The notes: a model not told the origin generated them from the sequence alone. DNA of 64,000 bases from Streptomyces griseorubiginosus (GCF_001514195.1 NZ_KQ948737.1:452012-516011), one strand, 5' to 3'. Positions 25,275-34,280 are shown, counted from the stretch's first letter. Made by a program: numbers and translations.

Positions 25275-26810
25275 TCACTTTCCCAGTTCGTCGGCGGGCA
25301 CCCAGGTGCCGTGGAAGCCGTACCGGAGGCGGAACGGGATCTTCACGGTGGCGATCGGTCCCGCGGCGATGTCGAGGGCGTCGAGGACGACCAGGTCGTG
25401 CCGCATCTGGTCACGGCGGCCGACCAGGGCCAGCAGATACCCCTCGCCCTCGGCCGCGTCCGCGGACTTCGGCACGAACACCGGCTCCTCGGGCGCGGAG
25501 TGCTCGCCGGCGGTCCAGATGGCCGTCGCACCCGTGCTGTCGTCGCGGTGGATGAGGGAGTTGAACGGCGGACCCATGGGGCCGATCGGGGCCATCGGCA
25601 CATCGGGATGCATGCCGCCGACCCAGGAGTGCCGGTTCTTCTCCATCAGCACACGGGGGTCGACCCGGGGCATGTCACCGGGCGAGGACAGGAGCTTCTC
25701 GCTGCGGTAGGTGTCGGTGGCGTCGTCCCAGTGGGCGGCGCCCTGGGTGAGGTCGAAGGTCCAGCGGTGCAGGAACGGCGGCTGTTCGGGCAGGTAGCCC
25801 GCGGTCGTCTTCGGGAACTGGGAGAACCAGCCGGACTTGGTGGTGAAGTGGTCGCCGACGAGGGTGTCGCCGTCCGTCCAGGCGTTCAGGGTGTGGGTCT
25901 CCAGAAGCCGCTCGCTGCGGAACCACTTGATGCCGCTCACGCCCTCCTCGCGCGGAATGATCGCGACGTAGGTCTCCCGGTTCGGATCCCAGACGAAATA
26001 CTGCTCCTCCGTCCTCAGCTGCTCCGGGTCGGCGACCATGGGCGAGATCGTGAAGACCAGGTGGTCCCGGGTGACCAGCCAGTCGTGCACCATCGACGAG
26101 TACGGCACCTCGAAGGTCTGGGTCCGGGTGACCTTGCCGTCCGCGGCGATCTCGTGGATGTGGATCTGCTTGTCCGGCAGCCCGCTCGCGTTGTAGGCGA
26201 AGGCCATCAGCTGGCCGGTGCGCGGATCGTGCTTGGGGTGCACGGTGAAGGTGCGGCCCGGGATCTGGCCGGAGAAGTCGTAGATGCCCTTCGTCTCCAG
26301 CGTGAACGGGTCCAGCTCGTAGGGGAGGGCGGCCTCCTTGAGCGCGAGCAGCTTGCCCGCGTGCCAGATGATCGCGGTGTTGGCGTTGCTGTCGTCGATG
26401 CCGGCGACGGAGGGGTCGTCCGTGTAGGGATTGCGGTAGGCGCCGAACAGGGCCTTGCGCGCCTGGCGTTCGAGCTGGAAGCGCTGGGTGCGGACGTAGC
26501 GCGTCTTCAGATCCGCGTGGCCGTTGTCGAACCGCACCATGTGGATCATGCCGTCGCCGTTGATGTACACGTCGTTCGCGAACCGCGGCGGGTACTGGGT
26601 GTCCGCGGCGGCGCGGTAGAACGCGCCGTTCAGCTCGGGGGGTATACGGCCCTCGACCTCCAGATCGTAGACGTCCGCCTCGATCCGCGAGGGGGCGAAG
26701 AACCCCTGGAAGTGCCGCGTGTCCGGGAACTGCATGGTGTCCGGAGGCGGCTGGGTGCTCACGGGCTCCTTTCCCGGTGTTCCGTCGGACTGCGTCGTTG
26801 CAGTGGCCAT
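25275..26810 (-). CDS. Carotenoid-oxygenase-family dioxygenase, lignostilbene-dioxygenase-like
   Basis: The protein has 511 residues, with GGGAG before ATG 26810. The four Fe(II)-binding His of the family are in place: H191 (TVHPKHDP), H242 (MVHDW), H306 (ETHTLNA) and H500 (GFHGTW). Carotenoid cleavers usually have a Trp in the LLALWE motif. This protein reads LLALKEA, with Lys158, plus Tyr125 in FGAYRNPYTDD. These are the residues that, to my knowledge, contact the phenol of the substrate in stilbene-cleaving members. I infer oxidative cleavage of a hydroxylated stilbene-like double bond to two aromatic aldehydes. No signal peptide is present. It is the first gene of the leftward operon. Confidence 0.9.
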   Translation of the reverse strand: MATATTQSDGTPGKEPVSTQPPPDTMQFPDTRHFQGFFAPSRIEADVYDLEVEGRIPPELNGAFYRAAADTQYPPRFANDVYINGDGMIHMVRFDNGHADLKTRYVRTQRFQLERQARKALFGAYRNPYTDDPSVAGIDDSNANTAIIWHAGKLLALKEAALPYELDPFTLETKGIYDFSGQIPGRTFTVHPKHDPRTGQLMAFAYNASGLPDKQIHIHEIAADGKVTRTQTFEVPYSSMVHDWLVTRDHLVFTISPMVADPEQLRTEEQYFVWDPNRETYVAIIPREEGVSGIKWFRSERLLETHTLNAWTDGDTLVGDHFTTKSGWFSQFPKTTAGYLPEQPPFLHRWTFDLTQGAAHWDDATDTYRSEKLLSSPGDMPRVDPRVLMEKNRHSWVGGMHPDVPMAPIGPMGPPFNSLIHRDDSTGATAIWTAGEHSAPEEPVFVPKSADAAEGEGYLLALVGRRDQMRHDLVVLDALDIAAGPIATVKIPFRLRYGFHGTWVPADELGK

Positions 26811-26909
26811 GGCTCTCTCCCCTGTGGCAAGGTCGGATCAAGCGAAGAATGTGATCGATTCCCTGGGTGACCGCATCAGGAAATCCGCTGAAAGCGATTC
26901 CACGCCCTC

Positions 26910-26955
26910 GTGTTGGCCATCATGACCACGCGCCACCTGCGGCGTCCAACACTGA
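26910..26955. promoter_or_regulatory. Shared motif site in the LysR/oxygenase divergent promoter
   Basis: GTGTTGGCC (26910-26918) and GTCCAACACTGA (26944-26955) form a near-perfect dyad (8 of 9 in the core) in the 173-bp gap between the carotenoid oxygenase and LysR starts. The 12-mer GTCCAACACTGA recurs exactly at 33963-33974 in the ALDH/P450 divergent promoter. It is a candidate binding site of the LysR regulator. Confidence 0.55.
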
Positions 26956-26983
26956 AACACGCACGAAATGATCGGAGAATGCG

Positions 26984-27937
26984 ATGGATCTGCGGCAGAT
27001 GGAGTACGCGGTGGCCATCGCCGACGAGCTCAACTTCACCCGGGCCGCCGCACGCTGCCGCATCGGGCAGTCCGGGCTCAGCCACCAGATCACCCAGCTG
27101 GAGCGGGAGGTCGGGGCACTGCTCTTCGAGCGGACCAGTCGCAGCGTCCGCGTGACCCAGGCCGGGCAGGTCTACGTCGCCTGCGCGCGACGGGTGCTGA
27201 GGGCGGTCCAGGAGATGCACGCCGAGATCTCCTCGCTCGACGGGCCCGTGCGGGGGCGGCTGCGGATCGGTTCGGTGACGCTCACGGCGGGGAACATCGA
27301 CCAGCTCGGTCTGCTGCGGGAGTTCCAGGAGGTCTATCCCGCGGTCGAGGTCACGCTCTTCGACTCCGACGGCGTGCGCGCCACCTCCCAGCTCCTCACC
27401 GGTGAACTGGAGGTCGCCGTCGTCGCCGTGCACGAGCACCAGTTGCCCCCGGGCATCGCCTACCACCTGCTGAGCGTGGTGCCGCTGGTGGCCGTCGTGG
27501 GCCGTCGGCACCGGCTGCGGGGGGCCGGCGTCATCGGCCTGGCCGAGCTGGCCGACGAGCGCTTCCTCGAGTGTGTTCCCGACACGGGCCTGCGCGCGCA
27601 GGTGGATGCCGCGTTCGACCGGGCGCGGGCCCGTCGCCGAGGTGTCTGCGCGCTGCGCAGCGCGGGCGACCTCGTCTCGCTGGCGTTCGAGGACATCGGG
27701 GTGACCGTCGTACCCCGTCCGGCGGCGGACGCGATCGTCCCGGCCGATCACGCCGACTGCGTGCTGCGGCTCGACGATCCACAGGCGCTCCAGCCCCTGG
27801 CCCTGGTCCACCGCGATCCCGCTCCGGCGTCTCCCGCCGCGCAGGCGTTCCTGCGTCTCGCGCTCACCCGCCTGCCCGGGCCGGGAGCACCCGAGTTGGA
27901 GGAGGAGCCGGCTCCGACCGGGTCCGGCGAGCGGTAG
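26984..27937 (+). CDS. LysR-family transcriptional regulator
   Basis: The protein has 317 residues, with GGAG 9 nt before ATG 26984. The winged-helix N-terminus (MDLRQMEYAVAIADELNFTRAAARCRIGQSGLSHQITQLE) is classical. The effector-binding domain starts about residue 90 with RLRIGSVT. LysR proteins commonly activate a divergent catabolic operon when they bind a pathway intermediate. Here the divergent target would be the carotenoid-oxygenase operon. The shared motif suggests the P450 region as a second target. Confidence 0.93.
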   Translation: MDLRQMEYAVAIADELNFTRAAARCRIGQSGLSHQITQLEREVGALLFERTSRSVRVTQAGQVYVACARRVLRAVQEMHAEISSLDGPVRGRLRIGSVTLTAGNIDQLGLLREFQEVYPAVEVTLFDSDGVRATSQLLTGELEVAVVAVHEHQLPPGIAYHLLSVVPLVAVVGRRHRLRGAGVIGLAELADERFLECVPDTGLRAQVDAAFDRARARRRGVCALRSAGDLVSLAFEDIGVTVVPRPAADAIVPADHADCVLRLDDPQALQPLALVHRDPAPASPAAQAFLRLALTRLPGPGAPELEEEPAPTGSGER

Positions 27938-28131
27938 CGGGCCGCCGGCGGCGCAGCTCGTTTCCGCGCCCCTGGCATCCAGAGCCTTGATGATCCGCAT
28001 GACCGATCTCGATCGGACGAGGGCTAGGCAGACCCTCCTCGGTGCCCGATAGTCATGTCAGCCCGACGTGCGGACCGCAGGGCCTGGCCGCTGTCGGGAC
28101 CGCGCCGGGCGTCGCGGCGAGCCGTCCCACC

Positions 28132-28149
28132 ATGACAGCGGGCTGTCAT
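28132..28149. promoter_or_regulatory. 18-bp palindrome upstream of the MFS gene
   Basis: ATGACAGC-GG-GCTGTCAT, a perfect 8-bp inverted repeat, 103 bp before the MFS start. It is a likely operator of an unidentified regulator. The remainder of 27938-28251 shows no gene. Confidence 0.55.
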
Positions 28150-28251
28150 CGGTACCGCCGTCGCGAGCCTGTTCACGGGTGTCCGGCGGCCCGGCCCGCA
28201 CGGCCGCCGGACCATCCCCTTCCCTCCCGACACGCCCCGTGGAGATCTCGC

Positions 28252-29535
28252 ATGCCTGCACCCGTGCCCCCGCTCCCGTCTCCGCCGTCCACGGCGGACG
28301 CGGACGCCCCTGCCGAGCAGATCGTGTCCGGCCCCGGACACCGGCTTCGTCTCACGCTGCTGATGGCGGGTGCCTGTCTGCCCATCCTGGGCGCCGTGCT
28401 CATCGCGCCCGTCCTGCCGCAGATGCAGGACCACTTCGACGACGTTCCCGGCGCCGACGTGCTCGTCCCCATGGCGCTGACCGTCCCCGCCCTGTCGCTG
28501 GCGCTGCTCGCCCCCTTCGCCGGCGTCCTCGTGGACCGGCTCGGCCGCAAGCGTCTGCTCGTCGTCGCGACCGTGGTGTACGCGCTCCTCGGCACCGCTC
28601 CCCTGTGGCTGGACTCCCTCGTCGCCATCGTCGCCAGCCGCGCCCTGGTCGGCGTCACCGAAGCCGCCATCATGACCTGCTCCACCACACTGCTCGGCGA
28701 CTACTACTCCGGCCGCCAACGCGACCGCTACCTGGCGATGCAGACGATGTGCGCAGCGATCTCCGCGACGGTCTTCTTCGCCGTGGGCGGGGCGGCCGGA
28801 TCGGCGGGCTGGCGCATGCCGTTCTGGGCCTACGCCGTGAGCCTGCTGCTCGCCCCCGCCATGGCCGCGTTCCTGCCCCGGCCCCGACCGGGCGGCCTCA
28901 CCGCGGAGCTCTCCCCCGCCGCCACGGCACCCATGGCCAAGCGGCCCTTCCCCTGGCGTCCGCTGGCCGGCACGTGCGCGCTGACCGTCTTCGGCGCCGT
29001 CCTCTTCTACACCCTCCAGGTGGAGTTGGCGTTCCTCCTGGACGACATGGGCGTGAGCAACTCCGGCGTGATCGGACTGGCCACCGCCGTCACCAGTGCC
29101 GCGATCGTGGTCGGTTCGGCCACCTTCGCGAGGACCGGCCGCAGCCCGCAGGCCTGGCTGCCCGCCGCCTTCGGCCTGTGCACCCTCGGCTTCACCGTGG
29201 TCTGGCTCGCCCCCGACCCCGTACTGGCCACCCTCGGCGCCGTCATCACCTGCCTCGGTGGCGGCATCATGCTGCCCAGCCTGCTCACCCTCGCCATGTC
29301 CAAGCTCGACTTCGCCGACCGCGGCCGTGGCACGGGGCTGTGGACGGGGTCCTTCTTCCTCGGCCAGTTCCTGTGCCCGCTGGTGGCCCTCGCCCTCACA
29401 TCGGCGGTCGGCACTCTGGCGAACGCCATGGGCGTGCTCGCCCTCTCCGCGGCCGTCGCCACGGTCGCCCTCGGCCTCGCCGCCCGGCGTCGGACGGTGG
29501 CCGTCGCGGAGCCGATACGGCAGCCGGCCGGCTGA
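28252..29535 (+). CDS. MFS transporter
   Basis: The protein has 427 residues from ATG 28252 with GGAG at -11. About 12 hydrophobic helices are visible, with the loop 2-3 signature DRLGRKRLLVVATVVY and a related motif later. The group resembles drug or aromatic-compound efflux permeases of 12-TM type. It is transcribed toward the ferredoxin-reductase gene with a shared hairpin terminator between them. It is probably uptake or export of a pathway compound; the direction cannot be told. Confidence 0.9.
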   Translation: MPAPVPPLPSPPSTADADAPAEQIVSGPGHRLRLTLLMAGACLPILGAVLIAPVLPQMQDHFDDVPGADVLVPMALTVPALSLALLAPFAGVLVDRLGRKRLLVVATVVYALLGTAPLWLDSLVAIVASRALVGVTEAAIMTCSTTLLGDYYSGRQRDRYLAMQTMCAAISATVFFAVGGAAGSAGWRMPFWAYAVSLLLAPAMAAFLPRPRPGGLTAELSPAATAPMAKRPFPWRPLAGTCALTVFGAVLFYTLQVELAFLLDDMGVSNSGVIGLATAVTSAAIVVGSATFARTGRSPQAWLPAAFGLCTLGFTVVWLAPDPVLATLGAVITCLGGGIMLPSLLTLAMSKLDFADRGRGTGLWTGSFFLGQFLCPLVALALTSAVGTLANAMGVLALSAAVATVALGLAARRRTVAVAEPIRQPAG

Positions 29536-29544
29536 CCAGCACGT

Positions 29545-29589
29545 CCAGGTCGGTATCGCGGGCGCCTCACGCCGACGATACCGACCTGG
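29545..29589. terminator. Bidirectional terminator between convergent MFS and ferredoxin-reductase genes
   Basis: The 14-bp arms CCAGGTCGGTATCG (29545-29558) and CGATACCGACCTGG (29576-29589) are exact reverse complements around a 17-nt loop, located between two stop codons. Confidence 0.8.
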
Positions 29590-29654
29590 TGTTCACTGCT
29601 GTTCACTGCTCTTCACGACGGCTCCGACCCGAACCGCCCTGCACTGCGGGCCGG

Positions 29655-30755
29655 TTACGGGGCGGAGGCGAGCTGCCGGAGCTTCCTGACCGGCATCGTG
29701 TGGTTCACGGTCGCCGCCGCGCCGCCCGACCAGCGCAGGAGCATCGAGCCGGCAGCGGCCTCGGCCTGATCCGGTTCACCGAGTCCGGCCGGTTCCCCGG
29801 CGACTTTCACCTCGACGCCGAACTGGTTGGTCCAGAAGTACGAGGGGAGCGACGCCCCGCTCGTGTCCTCCCCGAGCAGTGCGTCCGCCGCGACCCGTGC
29901 CTGCTCCACCGCGTTGGTCCAGTGCGGCCGGCGACCTGATCCCCGTACGACCGCCGCGTCCCCCGCCGCGACGATGTGGTCCGCGACGCGGCCGCGGGAG
30001 TCGGTGACCACACCGCGGTCGAGGCACAGGCCGGAACCGGTGAGCCAGTCGACGGCGGGTACGTCCCCGACGGCCGACACGACGACGTCGGCCGTGAGCA
30101 GCTCGCCGTCGGCGTCGACGCCCTCCAGCGTGCGGGATCCGACCAGGCGGACGCCCCCGGGAACCGTCCGGAGCGACACTCCGTGCTTACGCGCGGCATC
30201 CGTGACCACCTCGGCGAGCACCGGTCCGAGCACCCGGCGCAGCGGCGGTTCACGGTCGACCACCGTGACCTCCAGGCCGAGGGTGCGGCACGTCGATGCG
30301 ATCTCCATGCCCAGCAGCCCCGCTCCGACGACCAGAACGGTGCGGGCGCGGGTCAGGTCCTCGCGAAGGGCCACGCAGTCGGCGAGCGTGCGCAGCACCC
30401 GTTCTCCCGACATGCCCGGAGGGCTCAGCCGCCGGGCCCGCCCTCCGGTGGCGATCACGAGGCCGTCGTAGGGCACCGGGTCGCCGTTGTCGACGTTCAC
30501 CCGGCGTGCCGTGGTGTCCAGAGAGACGGCCCGGGTCCCGAGCCGCACGACAACGCTGTCGTCAAGGGGCGGAAGCGCGGTGGACGCGTCCGTCGCCTCG
30601 CCCGACAGCACGGTCTTGGACAGGGGGACGCGGGTGTAGGGCTGTTCCTTCTCGGCGCTCAGGAGGGTGATCGTCCCGTCGAAGCCCCGTACGCGCAGCC
30701 AGCTCGCGGCGGTGACCGCCGCGATCGAGCCGCCCACGACGACGACGCGCCTCAC
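29655..30755 (-). CDS. Ferredoxin reductase (FAD, pyridine-nucleotide type)
   Basis: The protein has 366 residues. GTG 30755 overlaps the ferredoxin stop (GTGA). It has an FAD-binding start VVVVGGSIAAVTAASWLR, an NAD(P)H-binding VLVVGAGLLGMEIA and an FAD C-site VADHIVAAGDAA. It resembles reductases that feed P450 systems through a 3Fe-4S or 2Fe-2S ferredoxin. With the two genes upstream it completes a three-component monooxygenase, NAD(P)H to reductase to ferredoxin to P450. It may also serve the second P450, which lacks its own partners. Confidence 0.92.
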   Translation of the reverse strand: MRRVVVVGGSIAAVTAASWLRVRGFDGTITLLSAEKEQPYTRVPLSKTVLSGEATDASTALPPLDDSVVVRLGTRAVSLDTTARRVNVDNGDPVPYDGLVIATGGRARRLSPPGMSGERVLRTLADCVALREDLTRARTVLVVGAGLLGMEIASTCRTLGLEVTVVDREPPLRRVLGPVLAEVVTDAARKHGVSLRTVPGGVRLVGSRTLEGVDADGELLTADVVVSAVGDVPAVDWLTGSGLCLDRGVVTDSRGRVADHIVAAGDAAVVRGSGRRPHWTNAVEQARVAADALLGEDTSGASLPSYFWTNQFGVEVKVAGEPAGLGEPDQAEAAAGSMLLRWSGGAAATVNHTMPVRKLRQLASAP

Positions 30756-30937
30756 GACGTGGCCCGCAGGGCCGCGACCGGGCAGGAACGCGCCGCCGCG
30801 AGGGCCGTCGCGTCCTCGTGGTCGCCGCCGGGGAGCAGGTGCACCATCCCGTCGTCGTCGACCTGGAACACCTCCGGTGCGATGGCCTCGCACACACCGT
30901 GTCCCTCGCAGCGGCCGGGAATGAGTTCGATGCTCAC
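30752..30937 (-). CDS. Ferredoxin ([3Fe-4S]-type), P450 partner
   Basis: The protein has 61 residues. The cluster ligands are in RCEGHGVCEAIAPEVF and SCPVAA. The second cysteine position of a 4Fe-4S set is replaced by His in CEGHGVC, as in the P450 ferredoxins of actinobacteria and CYP199 systems. GTG 30937 is used. GTG 30943 would overlap the P450 stop by 4 bp and is also plausible. It lies between the P450 and its reductase. Confidence 0.92.
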   Translation of the reverse strand: MSIELIPGRCEGHGVCEAIAPEVFQVDDDGMVHLLPGGDHEDATALAAARSCPVAALRATS

Positions 30938-30939
30938 GG

Positions 30940-32130
30940 TCACACCTTTCCGGTGGTCACGGTGACCGGCAGGCTGTCCAGCCCGCGGATCACGTTGTTC
31001 AGGTGCCGGCGCGGCGGGCCGGCGAGTTCGATGCGCTCGACGCGGTCGAGCAGGGCGGAGAGGACCGCCTGCGCCTCGATGCGGGCCAGGCCCTGGCCCG
31101 CGCAGCCGTGGACGCCGTATCCGAAGCCGACGTGGCCCGTCGGCGCGCGGTCGACCTGGAAGCGGTCGGGATCGGTCCACTCGCGGGGATCCCGGTTCGC
31201 CGAGCCGAACAGCAGACCTACCTGTGCCTGCTCCGGGATCACCACGTCCTCGTACCTCACGGGGCATGTCGTTCTGCGGAAGAAGACCTGCACGGGCGAT
31301 TCACAGCGCAGGATCTCCTCGAACACCGGGGGCACGAGACCGCGGTCCTCCCGCAGCGCCCGCCATGCCTCGGGTCTCTGCGCGAGCAGCCACAGACCGC
31401 TGCCGATCGCGTTGATGGTGGTGTCCATGCTCGCCACGAGGTAGGCCCGCAGCAGCGGTACGACCTGATGCTCGCCGATCACACCCCGGTCGGCGGCGCG
31501 GTGGACGGCCTCGCCCCAGCCGCCCGGTTCGAGGTTGTCCCGGCTCATCAGGGCGGCGAGTTCGTCGAACAGCGTCTCGGCGACCGGCAGGGACCGTCTG
31601 GTGCGCTCGTTGAGCGGGCCGAAGGTGTTGAAGAAGGCGTCGGCGAACCGCAGGACCTGCTCCCGTGCCGCCAGGGGCATTCCGATCAGGTCGGCGACGA
31701 CGCTCACGGGGAACACCCGGGCCAGGTCCCGGACCACGTCGAAGGTCCCTCGCTCCACGAGCGGGGCGACGAGCTCCTCGGCCCGGCGTCCGATGTCCGC
31801 CCGCAGTCCGGCGAGGGCGCGCGGTGCCAGGCTCTCCGACAGGACACCGCGCAGCACGTCGTGTTCGGGTGGGTCCGACGCGAGGACCCCGCCGCGGCGC
31901 CGCTCGTTCAGGGCCGGGTCGAGGCCGACGCTGTCGACCGAGGAGAACCGTTCGTGGTCGCCGGACGCCGCGCGCACCTGCGCGTACCGGGGCAGCACCC
32001 AGCAGTTGTGGCGGGACAGGTGGACGGCGGGCCCGAGTTCGCGCAGCTCTTCGTAGACGGGGTACGGGTTGTTGAGCACCTCGTCGTCGAAGATGTCCAC
32101 GTCGGAGACGGGTGTGGTGGTGGAGAGCAT
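30940..32130 (-). CDS. Cytochrome P450, CYP199-like (copy 1)
   Basis: The protein has 396 residues. The haem-binding loop is FGYGVHGCAGQGLAR, the I-helix is LVASMDTTINAIGS with the Asp-Thr proton relay, and the K-helix Glu-x-x-Arg is EILRCES. The run ESPVQVFFRRTT, SANRDPREW and LNNVIRGLDSLP agrees with CYP199A enzymes, which O-demethylate 4-methoxybenzoate, veratrate and related para-substituted benzoates. I infer demethylation of an aromatic acid formed by the aldehyde dehydrogenases. It is cotranscribed with ferredoxin and reductase, and an aldehyde dehydrogenase lies 102 bp upstream. Confidence 0.93.
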   Translation of the reverse strand: MLSTTTPVSDVDIFDDEVLNNPYPVYEELRELGPAVHLSRHNCWVLPRYAQVRAASGDHERFSSVDSVGLDPALNERRRGGVLASDPPEHDVLRGVLSESLAPRALAGLRADIGRRAEELVAPLVERGTFDVVRDLARVFPVSVVADLIGMPLAAREQVLRFADAFFNTFGPLNERTRRSLPVAETLFDELAALMSRDNLEPGGWGEAVHRAADRGVIGEHQVVPLLRAYLVASMDTTINAIGSGLWLLAQRPEAWRALREDRGLVPPVFEEILRCESPVQVFFRRTTCPVRYEDVVIPEQAQVGLLFGSANRDPREWTDPDRFQVDRAPTGHVGFGYGVHGCAGQGLARIEAQAVLSALLDRVERIELAGPPRRHLNNVIRGLDSLPVTVTTGKV

Positions 32131-32232
32131 TCCTGGTTCCTGTCCGCTGTCTGGTCAGCGTGCCGACGACGGTCTTCGTGCCGGCGGGGGGTCTTCGGTC
32201 CGGAGACGGGCCTTCGTGTCGGCGGCGGGGCT

Positions 32233-33714
32233 TCAGAAGGGGTAGGTGGCGTGCTGGGTGGCCAGCGTGATCCACCGTGTGTTGCTGAAGGCCTCGATGC
32301 CCCAACGGCCTCCGAAACGGCCGTAACCGGAGGAGCCGACGCCACCGAACGGCGCCTGGGGATCGTCGGCGACGGACTGGTCGTTGATGTGGACCATGCC
32401 GGTCCGTAGCCCGCGGGCCACGCGCAGGCCGTGCGTGCCGTTCTCGGTGATGATCCCGACGGTCAGCCCCTGGTCGGTGTCGTTGGCCATCGTGACGGCC
32501 TCGTGGTCGGTGGCGAACGTGTCGACGACGCAGAGCGGCCCGAACGTCTCCGCGCCGTACAGATCGGCGTGGGCCGGGACCGCTTTGAGGACGGTCGCCG
32601 GGTGCGAGGCGTCCTTGACCTCGCCGCCGACGAGGACGGTGGCGCCCTTGGCGACCGCGTCCTCGACCAGCGCGGCGACCCGGCGAGCCGCGAAGAGCCC
32701 GCACCGCTGCTCGGGGTCGGTGTTGACCAGCGGGCCGATCACCGTGGCCGGGTCTGCGGGATCACCGAACGGCAGCGCGGCGACCTTGGCCGTGAACTTG
32801 GCGATGAACTCCTCGGCGAGCGACTCGTGGACGAGGATCCGGTCGGCGGACATGCAGATCTGCCCGGAGTTCATGAACGCCGCGAAGGCGGCGGCGTCGA
32901 CCGCGTGGTCCACGTCGGCGTCGTCCAGGACGATGACCGCGTTCTTGCCGCCCAGTTCCAGCAGGGCGGGCTTGAGATGGCGCGCGGCATGGGAGCCGAT
33001 GATCCGGCCGACCTGCGTCGAGCCGGTGAAGTTCACCGCCCGCACCGCCGCGTGGGCGATGAGGGCTTCGGTGATCTGCGGTGCGTCGGCAGGGTCGTTG
33101 GTGACGACGTTGAGGACGCCGTCGGGCAGTCCGGCTTCACGCAGCAGGTCCCCGATGAGAAGGCCCGCGGACATGGGAGCCACTTCGCTCGGTTTCAGCA
33201 CGACCGTGTTGCCGGCGGCGAGAGCGGCGGCGACGGCGCGGGTCCCGAGCACGACGGGGGCGTTCCAGGGGGAGAACGCGGCGACCACGCCCAGGGGTTC
33301 GCGCACCGCCAGGCTGAGGGAACCGTCGTGCCGGGTGGCGAGCACCTCGCCCCGCGGGGCGGTGACCAGGGCCGCCGTCTCGCGGAGCATCGCGGCGGCC
33401 AAGGTCACGTTGAACGAGGCCCACAACCGGGTCGCGCCCACCTCACCGCCCATCAGGTCCACGACGCGCTCGCGCCGCTGCTCCATCAGGTCGGCGGCCT
33501 TGACGAAGATCGCCCGACGGGTGGCCGGGTCCGACGTGGCCCAGTCCTCGAACGCGGCGTGGGCGGCGTCGACCGCGCTGCTGACGTCCTCGACGCCGGC
33601 CGCGGCCACGGTGGCGTACCTCTGTCCGGTGGCGGGATTGATGACGGGCGTGGTGCGTCCGGACTGCGCACCCCTCTCCTTGCCGTCGATCAGCAGTTCA
33701 CGGGTGATGACCAT
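32233..33714 (-). CDS. Aldehyde dehydrogenase, aromatic-aldehyde type (copy 2)
   Basis: The protein has 493 residues. ATG 33714 has GGAG at -11. It carries PWNAPVVLGTRA, NFTGSTQVGRIIG, the base Glu in LELGGKN and Cys in NSGQICMSADR. It is nearly colinear with the ALDH at 19161-20621 except for an extra block around DPEQRCGLFAARR (about 320-335) in the NAD-domain loop. The two copies probably arose by duplication and may serve two aldehydes with different ring substitution. It is the first gene of the P450 operon. Confidence 0.93.
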   Translation of the reverse strand: MVITRELLIDGKERGAQSGRTTPVINPATGQRYATVAAAGVEDVSSAVDAAHAAFEDWATSDPATRRAIFVKAADLMEQRRERVVDLMGGEVGATRLWASFNVTLAAAMLRETAALVTAPRGEVLATRHDGSLSLAVREPLGVVAAFSPWNAPVVLGTRAVAAALAAGNTVVLKPSEVAPMSAGLLIGDLLREAGLPDGVLNVVTNDPADAPQITEALIAHAAVRAVNFTGSTQVGRIIGSHAARHLKPALLELGGKNAVIVLDDADVDHAVDAAAFAAFMNSGQICMSADRILVHESLAEEFIAKFTAKVAALPFGDPADPATVIGPLVNTDPEQRCGLFAARRVAALVEDAVAKGATVLVGGEVKDASHPATVLKAVPAHADLYGAETFGPLCVVDTFATDHEAVTMANDTDQGLTVGIITENGTHGLRVARGLRTGMVHINDQSVADDPQAPFGGVGSSGYGRFGGRWGIEAFSNTRWITLATQHATYPF

Positions 33715-34280
33715 GGGGCGGCTCCATTGTCAGGAAGGTGGCTGCGCGGGCACGGTCCACGAGGGCGGCTGCGGATGACCTGTCGTGGACGGCGCGGGAT
33801 TGCGGGCCGGGCCGCAGCAGCGGTCGATGCCCGTCGTCCGTCTTGTGACGGCCGGACCCGGACTCCGTGCGGAGCGAGGCGAAAGCCGCTGTCCACGGAT
33901 CCCGCCGACCGTCTGTGCGTTGTGCTGTCCCTCGCTGATGATGCTGCTCGGCAGTCGGCCGAGTCCAACACTGATGCTGGTACACAGCCATCGAAGATGA
34001 CGATCGACCATGCATCGAAACCGTCGATGACTGCGTGCGCGATTCGGTGTTGGACCCCGGCGCATGGCGCTGCGCATGATCGAGGGAACAGTGAGCGCCG
34101 TGTGCAGCGGCCCGCGTTCTCGTGCCGCCGACTCTGTGACAGAGGCCGGGCGATGACCGGCTGGTGGACCGCCCGGGCCGAAGACGACACGGACCCGGCA
34201 CAAGGCACGGCGCTCACAGCGGATGCACACCGTGACAGCCGCACCGGCTGACACGGCAGCCGTCGACCTCGGAGCCGATG
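33715..34280. other. 566-bp divergent promoter region
   Basis: No supported gene lies between ALDH copy 2 and P450 copy 2. The region holds the paired GTCCAACAC/GTGTTGGAC sites and an ATCGAC/GTCGAT dyad (34003-34008, 34023-34028). An overlapping ATG 34223 frame was judged a shadow of the P450. Confidence 0.5.
33963..34055. promoter_or_regulatory. Paired GTCCAACAC sites in the ALDH/P450 divergent promoter
   Basis: GTCCAACACTGA (33963-33974) and the exact inverse GTGTTGGAC (34047-34055) face each other 75 bp apart, compatible with looping between two regulator dimers. The 12-mer is identical to the one in front of the LysR gene (26944-26955). Confidence 0.55.
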
